Source of the DNA: Centrapalus pauciflorus
Taxonomy: Eukaryota > Streptophyta > Magnoliopsida > Asterales > Asteraceae
NCBI GenBank assembly: GCA_020465985.1
Contig: JAANYP010006643.1
Location: forward strand, 186,001-250,000
DNA: 64,000 nucleotides
Direction of reading: 5' to 3'
Shown here: positions 11,801-22,680 of the stretch, in pieces
How the letters are laid out: every line of letters starts with the position of its first letter
Position numbering within the stretch: position 1 is the stretch's first letter
Position numbers and translations under genes: made by a program
Notes under the pieces: generated by a model
Databases searched by the model: none
The model's input: the letters and a program-made list of their open reading frames with translations, nothing else
Told to the model about the DNA's origin: nothing

Positions 11801-12306
11801 AGATCGATTTGTAAAAATATTCTATCCCACTTTCACTATGACTAGAGCTGATGGGAACACTTATGTTTTCAGTGAAGTCTGGAGCAGACTGGTTTCATCA
11901 AAATTTTGTGGACGTTGAAGACTTGTTTGATGAAATGTGCGGAAACAAAAGAGAAGAATTTTCCCACTTTGCACTGAAGGCTCTATTTCATTTTATGCAT
12001 ACAAAGCTGGTTCTTATGTCAGTTCAAGATCTTCAGATTGGAGTTGAGTGAGGAATGAGAAGAATTAACATCACTGCGCCAAACCGTTTCATCAAGTATA
12101 TAGAAATTCTCAAAGAGTACCAAGTTGTTATGGCTAAGCATCCTGTGGTGATCTACAAAGATAAAGACCAAAGGAAAAGAGCTGTGAGGATGCTTGAGCT
12201 AAACAAATACTGTGATGGTACTTTACAGAATGTGATGACAAGAATAAAAGGAAACTTGCAGCTGATTCAAAGAGAAAAACAAAGAAAGGTGGCTGATCCC
12301 GAATGA
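8818..12306 (+). pseudogene. A1 env-like ORF (Sirevirus-type third ORF), decayed
   Basis: This is the extra ORF that follows pol in Sirevirus-type copia elements. The first piece (8818-9387, 189 codons) has a Ser-rich N-terminus and then a folded-looking domain with HPLDYLLKY, LNQFWHTIKF and KVTIDQFKAKI. These line up with HPLNYAMTA, VYEFWYTCAY and EITADLLREVL in the S element's ORF. Later pieces run mostly in one frame (10087-10704, 10936-11484, 11500-11760, 11851-12051, 12055-12306) and are acidic, with Glu-rich stretches and a short Asp run from a (GAT)n repeat at 9931-9958. I see no signal peptide or clear membrane segment, so 'env-like' describes position, not proven function. Stops and frameshifts inactivate it. 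Confidence 0.7.
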
Positions 12307-12433
12307 TAGAAAATTGATGGTAGAGTTTATTGCAAATATTGAAACAAGGTTGATGAACAGTAAGAGTATAAGAAGTTTCGAGATGAAACTTGGGCTCAAA
12401 GATTAAGACTGATATTCATTCATAAAAGGGGGA

Positions 12434-12733
12434 TATTATTAGGAATATATTTGGTTTATGAAGAATATAAGTATAGGGGTCAATTTGTAATATTTGCATA
12501 GGTTTGTTTGTATATATAAATATGTGAAATGTGTACTGTAGCAGTACGGTTGTACATTGAATTGCACGGAAATTCATCTTTGTCTTGTACGAACATTCTC
12601 CTAGGGTTTTTGAGCTTTCAAGTAATCGCATTGTAATTCTCTCTGATAATACGATCATTCGGTCAGGTTTTGATCTTAATCTTGTTCTTATTATTTGATA
12701 TGAATTATGATTGATTAATTTCTGAATAACACA
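12434..12733 (+). repeat. A1 3' LTR (approximate ends)
   Basis: A purine tract AAAAGGGGG (12423-12431) directly precedes this AT-rich stretch. It has a TATA-like TATATATAAATA at about 12510 and an AGGGTTTT downstream, and resembles the LTRs at 15055-15336, 49547-49890 and 51878-52174 in layout. It ends near 12733, where gypsy coding sequence resumes. Exact ends and a TSD are not clear. Confidence 0.5.
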
Positions 12734-12739
12734 ATTGAG

Positions 12740-13174
12740 TTTCAAAAGGATGACTGGGTGTATTTGAAGGTATCTTCGATGAAAGGAGTTACAAGGTTTG
12801 TGAAGTGAGGAAGGTTATCACCCTGATTTGTAGGTACTTTTCGCATTATTGAGAAAGTCGAAAATTAGTCTTACCATTTGGATCTGCCAGAGGAATTATC
12901 AGGAGTTCATCTAGTCTTTCATGTGGGTTATTTAAGGAAGAGTCTGGTACCTGAGAGGGAACCATGGATTGAACACTCAGAAATATATATTGATGAACGG
13001 CTAAGATTTGTTGATGAGCCAGAGTGCATATTGGAGACCAAGATCAAAAAGCTAAGAAAAAAGGAAGTCAAGATGGTGCTGGTGAAGTGGAAGCATCATT
13101 GGGGAGCTAACCACACTTGGGAGTCTGAAGAAGATATGAAGGCCAAATACCCAAGTCTGTTTAGCGGAGCATGA
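12740..13174 (+). pseudogene. Ty3/gypsy chromovirus integrase C-terminus and chromodomain fragment
   Basis: The first part reads DDWVYLKVSSMKGVTRF, the conserved post-integrase segment of plant chromoviruses. After stops near 12808-12870 a 98-codon open frame follows (12878-13174) with LPEELSGVHLVFHVGYLRKS and then a chromodomain (ILETKIKKLRKKEVKMVLVK, then WKHH and HTWESEEDM). Chromodomains of this type target integration to marked chromatin. The rest of gag-pol is missing on the left, where the A1 LTR abuts it. The C-terminal layout matches element G. Confidence 0.85.
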
Positions 13175-13208
13175 CTTTGCGGACGAACTATAAGCGTGGT
13201 GGAACCCA

Positions 13209-13490
13209 TGTTATAACATCCCAAATTTCTGAAATGTATGTAATGAAACATGTATGAATTAATCTTTGTGTTTTGATGATATGATATCCCAATTAAAATA
13301 AAATTAGACATAATTTAAAAATGATAAAATATGATGAGGGTTCATCATTGTTGTTTGAGCCAAAAATCAAGGAAATGCATATTTAAAAGATGAACGTCGG
13401 ATGAGGACAAAATAATGATGAGGGATCATTATTTTATGCTTCAGTGATGATGTAAATACAACTTGTTCTATGCTTGGAACATTAATTACT
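13209..13490 (+). repeat. remnant of the chromovirus 3' LTR
   Basis: After GTGGTGGAACCCATG, the sequence TTATAACATCCCAAATTT corresponds to the LTR start TGTAACATCC of element G, which is preceded by an equivalent GGTGGAGCCCATG. About 280 bp remain before minus-strand env-like sequence begins. Confidence 0.5.
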
Positions 13491-13493
13491 ATA

Positions 13494-13859
13494 TTAATAT
13501 TGGGTTTGTATGTTGATCCTGGAGATTACATTATGTTTATAAGGGAGGATGTTTCCCTCCTCCCTCCAGTAAGCATAAGACAGTAAAGATAGTTGGATGT
13601 CCATTATGAGAACTATTGGAAGTTCCTTTGGAAATTTAAAACGGTACAAAGTCACAGTTTTGTACACGTCCGCTTTAGGTCTTTCATGTATTTCATCATC
13701 AGAGTCCATAGCGTGCTGAATGATTAATTGCAAAATTCTCGTGAAATGAATGAATTCCCTTTTCCTCTTCGATCCACGATCCATGACTGCCTGATGTAAC
13801 TCATGGAAAATGAATTGTGCATAGTCATAATGGAGGTCATGTACGAAAGTAACAATCAT
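13494..13859 (-). pseudogene. env-like ORF fragment, minus strand
   Basis: An open frame of 121 codons with REFIHFTRILQLIIQHAM and KTVTLYRFKFPKELPIVL. It resembles the end of the folded domain of the Sirevirus env-like ORF (YPRFLSLIFRHI in S). It lies opposite to A1 and must come from another element. It is truncated on both sides. Confidence 0.4.
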
Positions 13860-14560
13860 GCATCGTCAGGACATGAATGTTGGCTGAATCATGTCCTGAA
13901 TGCTTCCCGGTGAAGCATCTATTCCGGATGTCGAAAAACAAAAGCCAGTGATTTTGGAGTTTCTTGGTTTTGAAATCCGATGGCTTTGTGAGTGTGCCAT
14001 CGTACCCTATAGATTTGACTTGTTGGAGTATGACATAAGGAGAATTCGGATTGGGGCAAATTTGTATTTATTTGGGGTGAAATATTTAGAGGGTACGCGG
14101 AGATTGTGGCGGATGGCTTCTTTAGTGATGCGGATGAGTACGTAGTCAATTTTGGTCACAAAGTGAGGTTCTACCTCATTAACGTATTGTAAGTGATGCC
14201 AAATTGTTGGAAGTATATGGATAGAATAGAGATGGCAACTTTGAGGGCGTAAAAGATGGGACGGCCTTTGAGAATATCAAAGGTGATGTCTTCAGTTTCT
14301 GGGTGCAGGGGTTTCTAGGTTCAGCTGCTAGTTGTGGGGTTGAAATTAAAGGTATAAGGCAGGGTTAAGCAGAGCAGTTTATGGAAGCTGAGCATTGTTG
14401 TGGGGAATGGGTGGGTGGGGGTATTGTGAGTGACAATTGCTCCATTCGTTCTGTAAATAGACAATAAGGTTGGTAAAAACTGATCAAGTTAAAGAAAATA
14501 AACATTGATACATAGTCTGAAATAGGTGTGAGATAGATTTGATATATTTAGTTTAAAGAA
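13860..14560. other. unassigned stretch
   Basis: Two overlapping ORFs of about 80 codons on opposite strands at 13900-14150 cannot both be real, and neither is recognised. On the minus strand this may continue the env-like fragment at 13494-13859. I see nothing else to report. Confidence 0.3.
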
Positions 14561-14579
14561 TCGAGTTTTCTTATAATAG

Positions 14580-15050
14580 TACAAAATACTACTGGTAGAA
14601 ATCCAAAGTCGATCATTAAGAGACCAGTGTTAGAATATACCTAATTACTTAAAAACCTATAAGTAACTAAGACCAATGGTGCATGAACAGAATCAATGTT
14701 GAATTATATATCATTAGATAATAATTAAAACTTATTAGTAAATGTTGTTTACAACATTGGGTTTTCATAAATCAGTATAAATACTATATTATGAAATCCA
14801 AAGTCAATTATTAAGAGACCGATGTTAATATTTACTAAGATACTGATATTAAAAGTCACTAATTATCCAAACTTCAAGTGATCCGAAATTCGGATGAAGT
14901 GATAAACCTACAAGTACTTAGACTAATAAACACATAGGGTCCAAACTTCGGATGATCCGTAGTTCAAATGGACAACAGTTGGAGAAAAATAAACTAAGTA
15001 TAAACTAAGGGGTCTAAACTTGGAATGATTAGAAGTTCGGATGAGGTCCA
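14580..15050. repeat. AT-rich stretch with two direct repeats and CCGAACTTC-type motifs
   Basis: The sequence GAAATCCAAAGTC(G/A)AT(C/T)ATTAAGAGACC occurs at about 14600 and 14790. Between 14870 and 15050 there are repeated variants of AAACTTCGGATGATCCG, the same type of motif found ahead of the gag at 50445-50660. It looks like the leader of a copia element next to the LTR at 15055. Confidence 0.4.
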
Positions 15051-15054
15051 TGAC

Positions 15055-15336
15055 CCAACACTTACAAACAAAAATACAAAGAGAATGTTTCACTCAATCA
15101 ATGACTTTGCACACTCACACACAGTAGCCGTCTTTTTCATAATAGAATATTTATTTCTCTGTTAAGATACACAAAACCCTAGGTAAACATTTCTTTTTAT
15201 ACCTAGGTTCTACTTTGAGCAGTTTTCATAAAATACCCCTCAACTTTCTAGTCAAAAGGAAAAAATACATAGAAATGGTAATAAATTTACAATACATTCA
15301 AAATAAATCCACATGAATGAAATTATAAGTCTAACA
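15055..15336 (-). repeat. copia LTR, minus orientation, with purine tract
   Basis: On the minus strand an AGGAGGAGAA purine tract (15346-15337) is followed by TGTTAGAC, a standard LTR start. A TATAAAAAG-like box lies at about 15198. The end near 15055 aligns with the ends of the LTRs at 49547-49890 and 51878-52174 (shared TTGATTGAGTGA and TTCTCTTTGT). Confidence 0.6.
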
Positions 15337-15352
15337 TTCTCCTCCTGTTCAA

Positions 15353-15658
15353 TCATAGTGGCAAGTGGCATGCTCTATCTTCTGAAGCTTGTATCCCCAT
15401 GATGACATCAATTTTTCGGATGACATGGTGCAAGTGTAATCTTTCATTGATCAGCTCAATTGCCTCTTGGATATCTTGAACTTCCTGAGGCTTCTTTCTA
15501 ATTTCAACGAACTTGATGGCTTTTTCCTCTCGGACCTTTCGTCTGTCATCCCACCCCTCATTAGGATAACACCCAGGACTCGAATCATATCGCATCCGGT
15601 TATTGGTCTTGTGCTGATAAAATTGTTTCTGATGTAGACGATTCGATAGCAAAGCCAT
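15353..15658 (-). pseudogene. possible env-like C-terminal fragment, minus strand
   Basis: An open frame of 101 codons, basic and helix-prone (REEKAIKFVEIRKK, EAIELINERLHLHHVIRKI), that ends just before the purine tract and LTR. That is where the env-like ORF of a Sirevirus ends. It resembles the last piece of the A1 ORF (QRKRAVRMLELNKY, LQNVMTRIKGNL) in charge and pattern, but the match is weak. Confidence 0.35.
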
Positions 15659-15664
15659 TCGATA

Positions 15665-17285
15665 TCAAATTCCAGCTGAACTTGAAGAAAGTTCTAAAAC
15701 TCCATTAAATATTGTTTCAACTCAACTTCCCCCAACTCCAGTTGATACTTCCTTAGAAATAGTTTCTCCAACTGTTCTTGAAAATCCTTCAGACACAATT
15801 TCTACAACTCCAGTTGTAAATCCAATTCTTTCATCTGATCCTAATGCCTATATTGATACTAAGGATGAATATGAACCATTGATTCATGAAATAAATGGAA
15901 TAAGGCTCATCCAATCCATCAAATCATTGGTGATTCATCTGCACTAGGGAGAATATAGAGAGCTCCTGCTGATGAACGTTTGTATCTGTGAAAGAGGCAC
16001 TCACTGATGAAACCTTTGCTCCAGTGGCACATATAGAGGCAATATGGATGTTTCTTTCACTTACTGCCCACAAAAAAATCAATGTATGCCAAATGGATGT
16101 GAAAATTGCCTTCCTGATTGGGTTGCTAAAAGAAGAAGCATTTGCCAACCAACCAGAAGGATTTATGGACCCCAACAATTTAGATCATGTATATCTTCTA
16201 GATAAGTCTCTTTATTGCTTAAAACAAGCGTCTCGTGCCTGGTATGATGCTTTAACTTCCTATATTGTGCGTTGTGGATTTTCAAAAGGTAAAGTAGATA
16301 TAACTTTATTTTTTAAGAAGCGAGGTGAGCACATAATTGTAATCCAGATATATGATGATGATATTCTTTTTGGTTCTACTAATCCTATTTACTGTCAACA
16401 ATTTTCTCAACTAATGACAAAATACTTTGAAATGAACATGATGGGAGACATGCATTTCTTTCTGGGGCTACAGGTTAGACACTTGATAATGGAACTTTTA
16501 TAAATAAAAAAAATGCATTGGAGATTTATTGGAAATTTAAAACATGTCTAACTATACTACAATGCCCAAACCAATGTCACTAGATTCAAATTTTTAAGCT
16601 ACACACAGACCTAGATGGTAAAGATGTCGATGCAACAAATTACCAGGACATAATTAGTTCTCTTTTTATTTGACAGCTAGTATGCCGTAAATAATGTTAT
16701 CAACATGTGTCTGTGCTAGATATCAAACAGATCCCAAAGAGTCTCACTTAGCTGTTGTTAAAAGTATTTTACGTTAGGAAAATTTTGATCCTGGTCTTTG
16801 GTATCCGAAAGAAATTTCATTTTAAGTAACTTCTTATTTGGATGATGATTTTGCAAGTTTCCGTTTGGATAGAAAGAGTACTACTGGTCATATTCAATTC
16901 TTGGAAGATAAGTTAGTCAATTGGGCCTCAAAGAAAAAAAACTGTGTCTCAACTTAAACTGCAGAAGCAGAATATGTTGTTGCAGCTAGTTGTTGTTCAC
17001 AAGTTTTGTGAATGCGAACCCAATTGAGTGACTATGGGTTTTTAATGACAAATTCCCCATTTATTGTGATTCCAAGAATGCAATTGCCATTTCTTGCAAT
17101 CCGGTTCAACACTCAAAGACCAAACACATTGATATACGGTACCACTTTATTAAAGATCATGTTGAAAATGGTACCGTTGAACTGTATTTTGTTCGTACAG
17201 AGTATGAACTTGCTGACAGTTTTACCAATACCTTAGATGAATCAAGGTGTAATTTCTTGTATTAAAGTTAGGAATGTTGAATTTA
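15665..17285 (+). pseudogene. A2 copia pol: RT and RNase H, decayed
   Basis: The linker piece HPIHQIIGDSSALGRI (about 15907-15955) is the conserved segment before copia RT. It is followed after a deletion by DETFAPVAHIEAIWMFLSL, then MDVKIAFLIG, LDKSLYCLKQASRAWYDAL and a YDDDILFGST where YVDD is expected, in an open frame from 15988 to 16503. RNase H segments continue in several frames to a KLGMLN-like end near 17270. Protease and integrase are absent. The rest of this element lies at 17286-19959 and 47283-49520, separated by nested insertions. Confidence 0.85.
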
Positions 17286-18145
17286 ATAAATTGATTTTAT
17301 ATCCGTACAATTCAAAATCAGTTTGACAGTTCAATTTTTTTTTAATTTTCTTAAATTGAAAGTTTTTATTTTGCAATGTCTTTTAGCTTATAAAATTACA
17401 TATTTTTTAGGGGGAGTTCATTACTGACTGAATATTTGTTACAGGGGGGAGTAAATCTAAATATTTCTTGAGGGAAGCTGAAAATTGTTGTTCAAATTTT
17501 TTTAGTATTTTTTTAACTGTAAAAATTTTTAGTTGATTTTCATATTTTATTTGTTGTTTAGATTCAAAAAAAAATTCAGTTCAATTTTTATTTTTTAATG
17601 GGTCAAGATTTGTTTTTTTTGGTTTGGACTGAGATATTTTGAATTTTTCAAAGCCTTTATAAGGTGGTTTCAATCTCATTTGAAAACTTTTCCACCGCCT
17701 TCAGTCCTGCTTTTTCTCTCTAAAAATTATTTCGATCGATCAAGCTTTGTTGAACAAGAAATTATTTTTCTTGTTTTAATTTTCTTCGTAAGTATTGTCT
17801 TGTTCAAATCTTCTTTCAATTTCTATTTTGTTGAGCTTAAATTGTTGATTTCTAGTGTTAGGATTGTATTTAAAATCAAAATCCAAGTCAGGGTGTGTTC
17901 TGTAATTTGATTTTCATCAAGTTTATGTATTTGAAAATTTCATTGAGAGGGCCGGACTTGCAATTTTTTGATAAAGTGTTCTTGTTCATATAAATCAAAG
18001 TAGATCGAGTTCATTATACTCAAAGCACTTCAAGTTCTATAAAGTCGAAGACTCGAACTCGAGTTACCTGGAAAAGCTTTCATGAACACTTGTATTTTTA
18101 CAACTGAAATGAACGTGTTGGTCAACTCGAAGCTCGAGTCTATTG
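17286..18145 (+). other. A2 pol-env spacer, first part
   Basis: Non-coding. Purine tracts lie at about 17409 (AGGGGGAGTTCATT), 17444 (GGGGGGAGTAAA) and 17470 (TTGAGGGAAGC), matching the layout of the A1 spacer. A run of TCGAG-containing units starts near 18000 and continues past the solo LTR at 19313. Confidence 0.55.
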
Positions 18146-18150
18146 GACTC

Positions 18151-19307
18151 TGTTAGGCATAAAAAGGCATCAATCAAACCTGTTCAATATCATAGGGGGA
18201 GATTTCTAATCAAACCTGATTGATACACTTGGGGGGAGATTTCAAGGCTTTTTAATGCCTCTATCAAACCTGATAAGTGATTTGCAAAATCAGCCCAAAC
18301 TCTGTGTTACACTGTTGCATTAGTTGTAACTTGGCAGTTTGTCAAAACTGTCCATATCTGTTGGACAGGTTTGACAGATTATGTCTAAGCTGTCCATATA
18401 TGTTGGACAGTTTAACATGGTTTTAGTATTATGTTCTTTGTGAATAAGACATGTTCTTTGTTGGCAGGTCTAATACTTTATAGAATATGTTTCTATATCT
18501 TCATGCAAAGTTTTGAATGTTGGTATCAGCCTAAAGATTCAAGAAAATTTGGAAAATCAGAACTGTTGTATATTTGTCAAAGCTATTCTGAAGTATGAAT
18601 ACAAAAAGAATATTTGAAATGAGTGACAGACGATTTCTTACACCAAAATGGCTTTACAAGGAAGAATGAAGGTCACTAGTTGACATTCCTCTTTGGGGTA
18701 AAGCTAAAGATGACAGAGACAAAAATGAAAAGACAAAGATTCGGCAATAAGAAGACAAAACTACTTTTGTCAGATTTTGTCCTGGTACAGAAAATCGAAT
18801 TTGTCTCATTACAAGACATTCCCGCTTTCTCTACAACGAATGAAGAAGCTTCACTGGGCTCCTCTGAATGCATATGAAAGAGAAGCTTCCAAGAAGAGAA
18901 AAAGTGAGTGAGATATACACAAACAGAGAGCGTGAGTACAAAAATAAAGTGTGTTTTTCATGCATGCATGTTTAGTTCAACTTGAGTGAAAAAGCTAAGT
19001 GTGTCTAAGCTGTTAAGTTTCCTAAAGCTGATCAATCTGTGTCTTGTAAATACTGAGTCTGTAAACAGTGAGTGAATCTTAGTGAGTCATATTATTGTAA
19101 CTAATTTGAGTGTGTATTAGACTAGTTAAAGTCTGTTGTTTATATTTGTCATCTCTGTTTGGATCGTTCCGCAATCTAAACTTGTTTGTGAATTTAACAA
19201 TTGTTAATATTTACCTACAAATATTGAGTCTGTGTGATAAAGGATAAACTATATCCCCCCCTCTACAGTTAATCTAAAGATACTTGGGAAACCTTTTAGG
19301 ACATACA
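18151..19307 (+). repeat. solo LTR of a Sirevirus-like copia element, TSD GACTC
   Basis: Starts TGTTAGGCATAAAAAGGC and ends GGGAAACC...GGACATACA, the same design as the LTR of element S (TGTTAGGCACAAAAAGGC ... GGGACCTACA). The 5-bp sequence GACTC flanks it at 18146-18150 and 19308-19312, a perfect target-site duplication. No gag-pol accompanies it, so it is a solo LTR left by recombination between two LTRs. It holds two inverted pairs CTGTCCA/TTGGACAG (18348-18368 and 18390-18410). Length is 1,157 bp. Confidence 0.9.
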
Positions 19308-19312
19308 GACTC

Positions 19313-19834
19313 GAAGTCAAGTTAAACCTCGAATTGAATATTTTTTTAACATATTAACGTTTTTCACTTAAAGGAGTATTATGATTGAGAAAGAACCAAG
19401 TATTTTTCATACTTTAAATTTTTAGTAACATGAATTTCGTGTTTCTTAGACTCAAACTCGAGTCCATTAGCCTCCAACTCAAGTTTATTGAACTCATCGA
19501 GTCCATTAGACTCGAACTCAAGTTTAATGAACTCGAGTTTCATTTGATTCCCACATTGATTTGAGGGGGAGTAACTTAGGAATTTTTCATGAAAGTGAAG
19601 ATTTTTCATACTCGAACTCGAGTTCATTAGGCTCGAACTCGAGTACATTATACTTGTAGTCTTTTTCTAAAAATATTGATTCATAGGGGAGCATGATCTA
19701 TGTCTGAACTCGAGTCCATCAGACTCGAACTCAAGTTCATTTGACTCCAGCTCGAGTTCAACTGACTCGATCTTTACACTTAGCTTTATTTTTGTATAGG
19801 GATACTAACATGTTACATTGCTTTACAATGAATC
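19313..19834 (+). repeat. A2 spacer, second part: CTCGAGT-type repeat
   Basis: From 19425 to 19770 the unit ACTCGAACTCGAGTCCATTA and variants repeat at spacings of roughly 20-30 bp. The unit contains palindromic CTCGAG. The A1 spacer at 7975-8530 has an equivalent array. A branch-point-like TACTAAC at 19803-19809 lies upstream of the env-like ATG at 19835. Confidence 0.6.
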
Positions 19835-19959
19835 ATGGAACTGCCTCTTGAATCCACTCACCACGCATCCAACTCCCCTGAACCTTTTGATGACTAACCT
19901 TCACTCCATACTAAACCAAATAATTCATACTCTGAGTTATCCCAACACACAATGCAATC
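19835..19959 (+). pseudogene. A2 env-like ORF, 5' fragment
   Basis: Begins ATGGAACTG and encodes a Ser/Pro-rich start like that of the A1 env-like ORF, with a stop after about 20 codons. It is cut at 19959 by the end of element M. The gene resumes at 47283 with about 50 codons missing, judged by alignment to A1. Confidence 0.5.
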
Positions 19960-20420
19960 TGTAGGTCCCGAAAAATCAAGCAACGCATATAATCAAACAA
20001 TATATTATAAAGCTTAAGAACGATAAACATACCAATAGCTGAATCTTATAAACTTTGAACGAAGAACAAAGGTTTATTTCTCAATATGAACGAACGGCTA
20101 CACACTCCAACACCTTCAATGATTCTGATTTGAGTGAGATACAAATTCATACTGAGATGAGATAGTGGGATAAGGAGAGAATGATCTGAATGAATAATAA
20201 GAATGAAAAACAACTCAGATATGAACGAACACACAGGGTGTGGAGAGATTATTAGAGAATTGCGATAATGAGATCTGATAGAAAGAATCAGAAAGAACGA
20301 AGGTATTCTGATTTGCATGACGAATACGTATGACTGATCACTTCATACTATAATCCAAATTTTTTTTTTCATCATTAAGGGTTATTTAAACAACTTTAAA
20401 AAAAATTAATTAAAACTGTT
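19960..20420 (-). repeat. M 3' LTR, main part
   Basis: Aligns with 47117-47282 over its first 157 bp from 19960 (shared TGTAGGTCCCGA, ATCAAGCAACGC and ATATATTATAAAG). It is interrupted at 20420 by element G and continues at 28273-28285, where CA (TG on the minus strand) follows a run of C. The total LTR length is about 470 bp. Confidence 0.75.
20416..20420. repeat. TSD of element G, left copy (CTGTT)
   Basis: CTGTT here equals CTGTT at 28268-28272, directly outside the two LTRs of G. Confidence 0.9.
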
Positions 20421-22430
20421 TGTGACACCCTTGCCACAACAACCACCATTTACAAAACACCCAGGATAAATCATCAAACACAATTACAATAATGATCTGA
20501 TAACCTAGTTTAAGTGCGGAAGCATATAAATAAAGTAACGCAACAGTGTCAAACACCCTACGGTGCTACAAGGTACCATTTCTAAGTCTACATACTCATA
20601 AGTTTATTTCAATCATCCCAAACATATCATAGCAATAATCACATAAACCAAATACCGAGCGAGTAGCAAATATCTTCAATTACTTCAACGGACGACCTAG
20701 CTAGAAGGTCCAGCAGCAGTTTTCCCTTTTTCCTGTAAAAACGTCAACAACTGAGGGGTAAGCGAATGCTTAGTGAATACCAATGATTTTACACATTCCA
20801 CAAATCCTTATGATGCCCCCAGGAGTAACACCGGTAACGCATACCGTATACTCCCCACGTACACATAGTACGCAAACCCGAGCCGCAACTCCTTCGAGAT
20901 GACGCTCGGCATAAGAAAAACAATCCATCTGAGGCAAACGTACGATCGGGGATGACCTACTGCCTATCCTGACCACAGAGGTGTCAACTCTTGGTCATAT
21001 AGCACAGTAACATCGGAGTACAGATGCGACCCTCAGGTCCATCAATAAGATGCACAACAAAGAAACGGACATGCAACAAGTATGAATGTGCATCAACATA
21101 TACGCAAGTTAGTAGAGTGTCAAACGAAAGTGAAACAACATGCCTCAGCAGGCAAAGCAAACATAAAGCAGATGCAGACATGTTAAAATCAGAGGTACTC
21201 ACCGTGGGTGCGTTTTTACACTTCAATTTATCTTATTTCTCCACGGGCTTTCAACCGGATCCACAAAGTACCCAACTGTGGGTTAAACAACACCACAAGG
21301 GACCTGTTAAGTCAGTTGCAACAATACCCCGTGTCAATAATTGTTTATTTCCATAAAACCAAGTTTTATTAGCTTTTGCAATATTTTTCCTCATTTCGGA
21401 TCCATGTCCAAGTTTGAACCATAACTAAGTTTGATCCTAACTCTGGTTCACACCTTATCCTTTGAATAATTTTTGTTATTTTATGTGTTGTTTATGTGTT
21501 TCATTCAAAATATTCGAGTTTAGAGAGTGGGTTTTCATTTTTAGTCATTAAATCCGAATCTGGGGGCTAAATTCGAATCCTCATTCGAATTTGAGGCCAA
21601 ACTCGAATCTTTGGGGTTAAATTCGAACCACCCCTTCGAATTTGAGATTAAATTCGAAGGCTATGTGCTAAACTCGAAATACATACTCGAATTCAACACC
21701 AAAATCGAGTTTGTTCTTGCATTTCGACTTTGTTCTTGGCATTCTCGAGTTTGTTCATATATACAACTTAAATCCTTCATTTCAAAGCCTAAAAACCATG
21801 AATATGTCATGTATTATCCCTAGGTTCGATCCTATTACACATATACTATCATATTCTTGCAAGATTTCAACCATAACTAACTCCATTCACACAATAATTG
21901 ATAAACTCGAATTTAAGTTTTCAAAAACCGAAATAATAACGCTTAAAAGGGTCGATTCTTACCTCAGTTCGTACGAAATCAAGAATCCGACCGTAGATTG
22001 TTGTAGTACTCCTCGAGATCTGTCCAATGACGTATAAATCTCGATAATCGGCCGGTCGGTTTGTGAGTTAATATAGAGAGAAGTAGAGAGAGTTTCTAGA
22101 GAGAGAGTGTAGAGAGAGAGAGAGTAAATTGTGAATATGAAAGACATTTAGCCTTTTTATTCCTATCTTTCCCATTTTGCACATTTCACCCCTCAACTTA
22201 ACCGGTTTCATAAAATACTGATTTATTCTTAACTTTATCATTACTAACTTTTATAATTCATAATACTCCATAATAATAATTATTAATTCTCAAACTTCGT
22301 AGCTTCTTAAAATAGCAACAAACTTTTAAATATCCCAAATACTTAATCATTGTTCATAATTCAACTTATTTATAAATTACCCCGTCTAAATAATTCTTAA
22401 ATCACCGTAATTGAATTCGAGGATGTTACA
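20421..22430 (-). repeat. G 3' LTR
   Basis: On the plus strand it begins TGTGACACCCTTGCC and ends GAGGATGTTACA, giving TG...CA ends. Length is 2,010 bp. At 21490-21720 it holds a cluster of ATTCGAA/CTCGAA motifs. A short GA repeat lies at 22075-22125. Confidence 0.92.
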
Positions 22431-22680
22431 ACATGGGCTCCACCACGCTCAAACTTCGTCCTCGAAGTTTATTTGGATTCGAATACATACTTATACTTTT
22501 TCAACGTATCGACTTTTGTCTCCCAAATGTGATTTACTTCTTTGTTATGCTTCCAACATATCAATACCATTTTAATGTCTTTGTTTCTTAACTTCATTAA
22601 TTTCATATCTGTAATATACTCCGACTTCTTTACATATGCTAACCTTTCATGAATTCCAATTCGGTATAATCATCCCAATC
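22431..22680 (-). pseudogene. G pol C-terminus: chromodomain
   Basis: The minus strand reads EYITDMKLMKLRNKDIKMVL, then WKHN and HIWETKVDTLKKY before a stop, just ahead of GGTGGAGCCCATG and the LTR. This is the same chromodomain and 3' boundary as the fragment at 12878-13174. The upstream integrase core is not found. Confidence 0.75.

Noticed and set aside
13900..14149. paired ORFs of about 80 codons on opposite strands
   Set aside because: Neither is recognised and both cannot be real; left as unassigned.
20046..20318. 90-codon minus-strand ORF
   Set aside because: Lies inside the 3' LTR of M and is not open in the other copy.
21024..21356. 110-codon ORF in both LTRs of G (also 26865-27197)
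   Set aside because: Duplicated with the LTR and overlapped by an ORF on the other strand; no recognisable domain.
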